A DNA stretch of 64,000 bases from Scleroderma bovista (lineage: Eukaryota > Basidiomycota > Agaricomycetes > Boletales > Sclerodermataceae), in the NCBI GenBank assembly GCA_037178675.1, contig JAYMGJ010000593.1:1-64000 (forward strand), in the 5' to 3' direction. This document shows, piece after piece, positions 62,441 to 64,000 of this stretch (its first letter is position 1; every line of letters starts with the position of its first letter). Position numbers and translations under genes: made by a program. Below the pieces are notes generated by a model. The model did no database searches and was not told where the DNA came from. It saw only the letters and a list, made by a program, of their open reading frames with translations.

Positions 62441-64000
62441 TCTTGAAGACCTAGGCACGCCTTGGCACCGGATGATGTCTGATTGTAAGGCGGGGCCTGT
62501 CGATGAGCCTCGGTGGACGGCTCATGCTGGTCACCATCGGGAAGGGTATATTTGGTGGCATGCGGACCACGGAGGGGTGGTGGATTCATGAGTCGATAGG
62601 AGAGTAGTCTGCTCTTCTTCTTCCAAAGTGAATACAAGGATAGGGGGAGTAGGATCGGTGGCAGGAGCAGGTACAGAGTCAGCAGAATATGATGGAGGAG
62701 GATCATCGTTACTGGATGAGACAGGGGGCTCTGGAGCTTGAGCAGTAGGTTCTTCAGCATTAGAGTTGTCCATATGAGCATGCAAGTAGATCAAAAGGTT
62801 AAGCATGGAGCGTCTCTCTTCCTCACGAATCTGGGCACAGAGATAGGCAATAGCAGGGTGAAGTGGCTCAACAGCATTGTCACCGACAGCTTCAATATGC
62901 CTGGCAACAACACGGAGAGCTTCATCGAGAGTAGGAGACTGGTTGGCAGGTATGGTGCCCGCGCCCCATCGCGCTGACTTGCATAGGTAGTGGTTCGTTA
63001 GGACGGCCTAGGTAATGATGGGGGCCATATGGTGGCGGCAGTATATACTGCAGATAGGCTCTGTAGTGGTTGCCTCTTCCAGGGTCATACCACAGAGGAT
63101 CGATTCCGATGTGGTATGGAATTCTTTCATAGCCAAACTGCATATCGACGCCATACATACCATCGGGAAGGGGGCCATGGGGGCCCAGATGGATCAGTTG
63201 GTCTTGCAATTGACGATCCCTATTCATTTGCAACTCATAGTGATGATGGGGCAGTGCCAGGCGTGCTTGACCTTGGAATCCCTTTTCTGGAGATTCCCTG
63301 ATAGGCACTGTTTCACCTTCCCTAGGAACACCTTCCTCAGCAGCTAATAGCCTTACAGACGATGGAGAACCAGAGGCAGCGGGATCACAGACAGGTATAT
63401 CCGGGGGATATATCCTTCGGCGTAGGTTGAATGCTTCGTCTGGGTCACTACACTGGCCAGTTCCATGTGCTAGGCGAGCTCTTGGACAGCCTGGCACCAG
63501 AGGAAAATGTTGTATAGGCGGATCTATCATTGAATTAGCCTATGTCCTTGCCAGCCATGATTACATACGTGGTGGGGTGTTGTCAGCAGGATTTCCAAGG
63601 GTCTTCGTAGTCTCAGCCGCAGGAGGTGTGACTCCAGGCCGTGTTCGCTGAGACTTGCGTTCTGTCGTGGAATGAACGTGCGGCTGATCCTTACGTGCTT
63701 CACTGGGAGTAGCCTCACACTCCATACCTAGAGTCCGGCAGTGGTAGTCAATGACTATTAGAACATGGTAGTGACTTACGTTCTGTGCGGCGAGAACCTT
63801 CTGTGTCACGTTGAGGCACTCTGGAAGGGGGGCCCTGGTCTTCCTGGCTTGTTACGGACGGATCGCATTCCATCAGGTGCGACGGTGCAGCACATTGGAA
63901 TCCTACCACTAGGGAGGGACCATCAAATCGTAGACATGTCGAGACATGCGGAGACATACCCTTGTGAGGGACAGGTTCTCTGCAGGCAACCTTTGGTGAT
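62440..64000 (-). CDS. proline-rich hypothetical protein, multi-exon, runs off window
   Basis: Minus-strand coding blocks separated by standard introns (for example GTATGT...TAG at about 63570-63521 joining NTPP to HPPIQHFPLVPG, and GTAAGT...CTCTAG near 63780-63730). Readable parts: RKDQPHVHSTTERKSQRTRPGVTPP, an acid/base linker, PHHHYELQMNRDRQLQDQLIHLGPHGPL, a Tyr/Pro/Gly-rich stretch (YRAYLQYILPPPYGPHHYLGRP), SPTLDEALRVVARHIEAVGDNAVEPLHPAIAYLCAQIREEERRSMLNLLIYLHAHMDN, and a Pro/Ser-rich acidic tail. Exon ends toward the 3' side are not certain. No family recognised; largely disordered apart from the helical AIAYLCAQIREEERRSML segment. Confidence 0.45.

Noticed and set aside
1..64000. CRISPR arrays, bacterial operons, rRNA or complete tRNA genes
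   Set aside because: None seen; repeats are transposon ends, LTRs or minisatellites, and the gene structure is eukaryotic.

Overview
The window looks like nuclear DNA of a mushroom-forming basidiomycete (Agaricomycetes). Genes carry many short introns (about 50-75 bases, GT..AG with CTAAC/CTGAC-type branch points), and there is a chromodomain Ty3/Gypsy element, a Ty1/Copia element, a PIF/Harbinger element and fungal lineage-specific gene families. The genus cannot be fixed from sequence alone.

Region 1 (1-9.7 kb) is conserved host DNA: the start of a DEAD/RecQ-like helicase (minus, runs off the edge), a DUF202 membrane protein (minus), a mitochondrial OXA1/YidC insertase (plus), an NHX-type Na+/H+ exchanger (plus), a large divergent G-protein alpha subunit lacking the switch II glutamine (minus), and a Cbf1-like bHLH factor (plus). 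Exon structures were rebuilt by eye and every join keeps frame.

Region 2 (11-28 kb, continuing at 41.8-43 kb and 54.3-61.6 kb) is an array of six copies of one convergent two-gene cassette: a secreted glycoside-hydrolase-like gene (plus) facing a gene for a multi-pass membrane protein of unknown function (minus). Copia remnants lie in several spacers. Decay is complementary: only the first hydrolase is intact (568 aa), while three membrane-protein copies (354, 334 and 344 aa) are intact, and no cassette keeps both partners.

Region 3 (28.1-41.8 kb) is a nest of transposons inside the last exon of the fourth membrane-protein copy. A hAT-like element (8-bp target duplication AAGGCAAC) contains a two-gene PIF/Harbinger element (52-bp inverted repeats), which contains a near-pristine chromodomain Gypsy element (371-bp LTRs, duplication ACTTG). 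A 626-bp solo LTR (duplication CTTTC) and a 0.9-kb minisatellite lie in the right arm of the outer element. The Gypsy gag/pol junction carries a textbook -1 frameshift signal.

Region 4 (43.5-53.8 kb) holds a second, unusual LTR, a host gene of unknown function split by a young Copia element (308-bp LTRs, duplication TGCAG, one in-frame UGA in its polyprotein), and a four-exon gene of unknown function.

Region 5 (54-64 kb) has the last two cassettes, a broken Copia copy, and an unrecognised proline-rich minus-strand gene that leaves the window.
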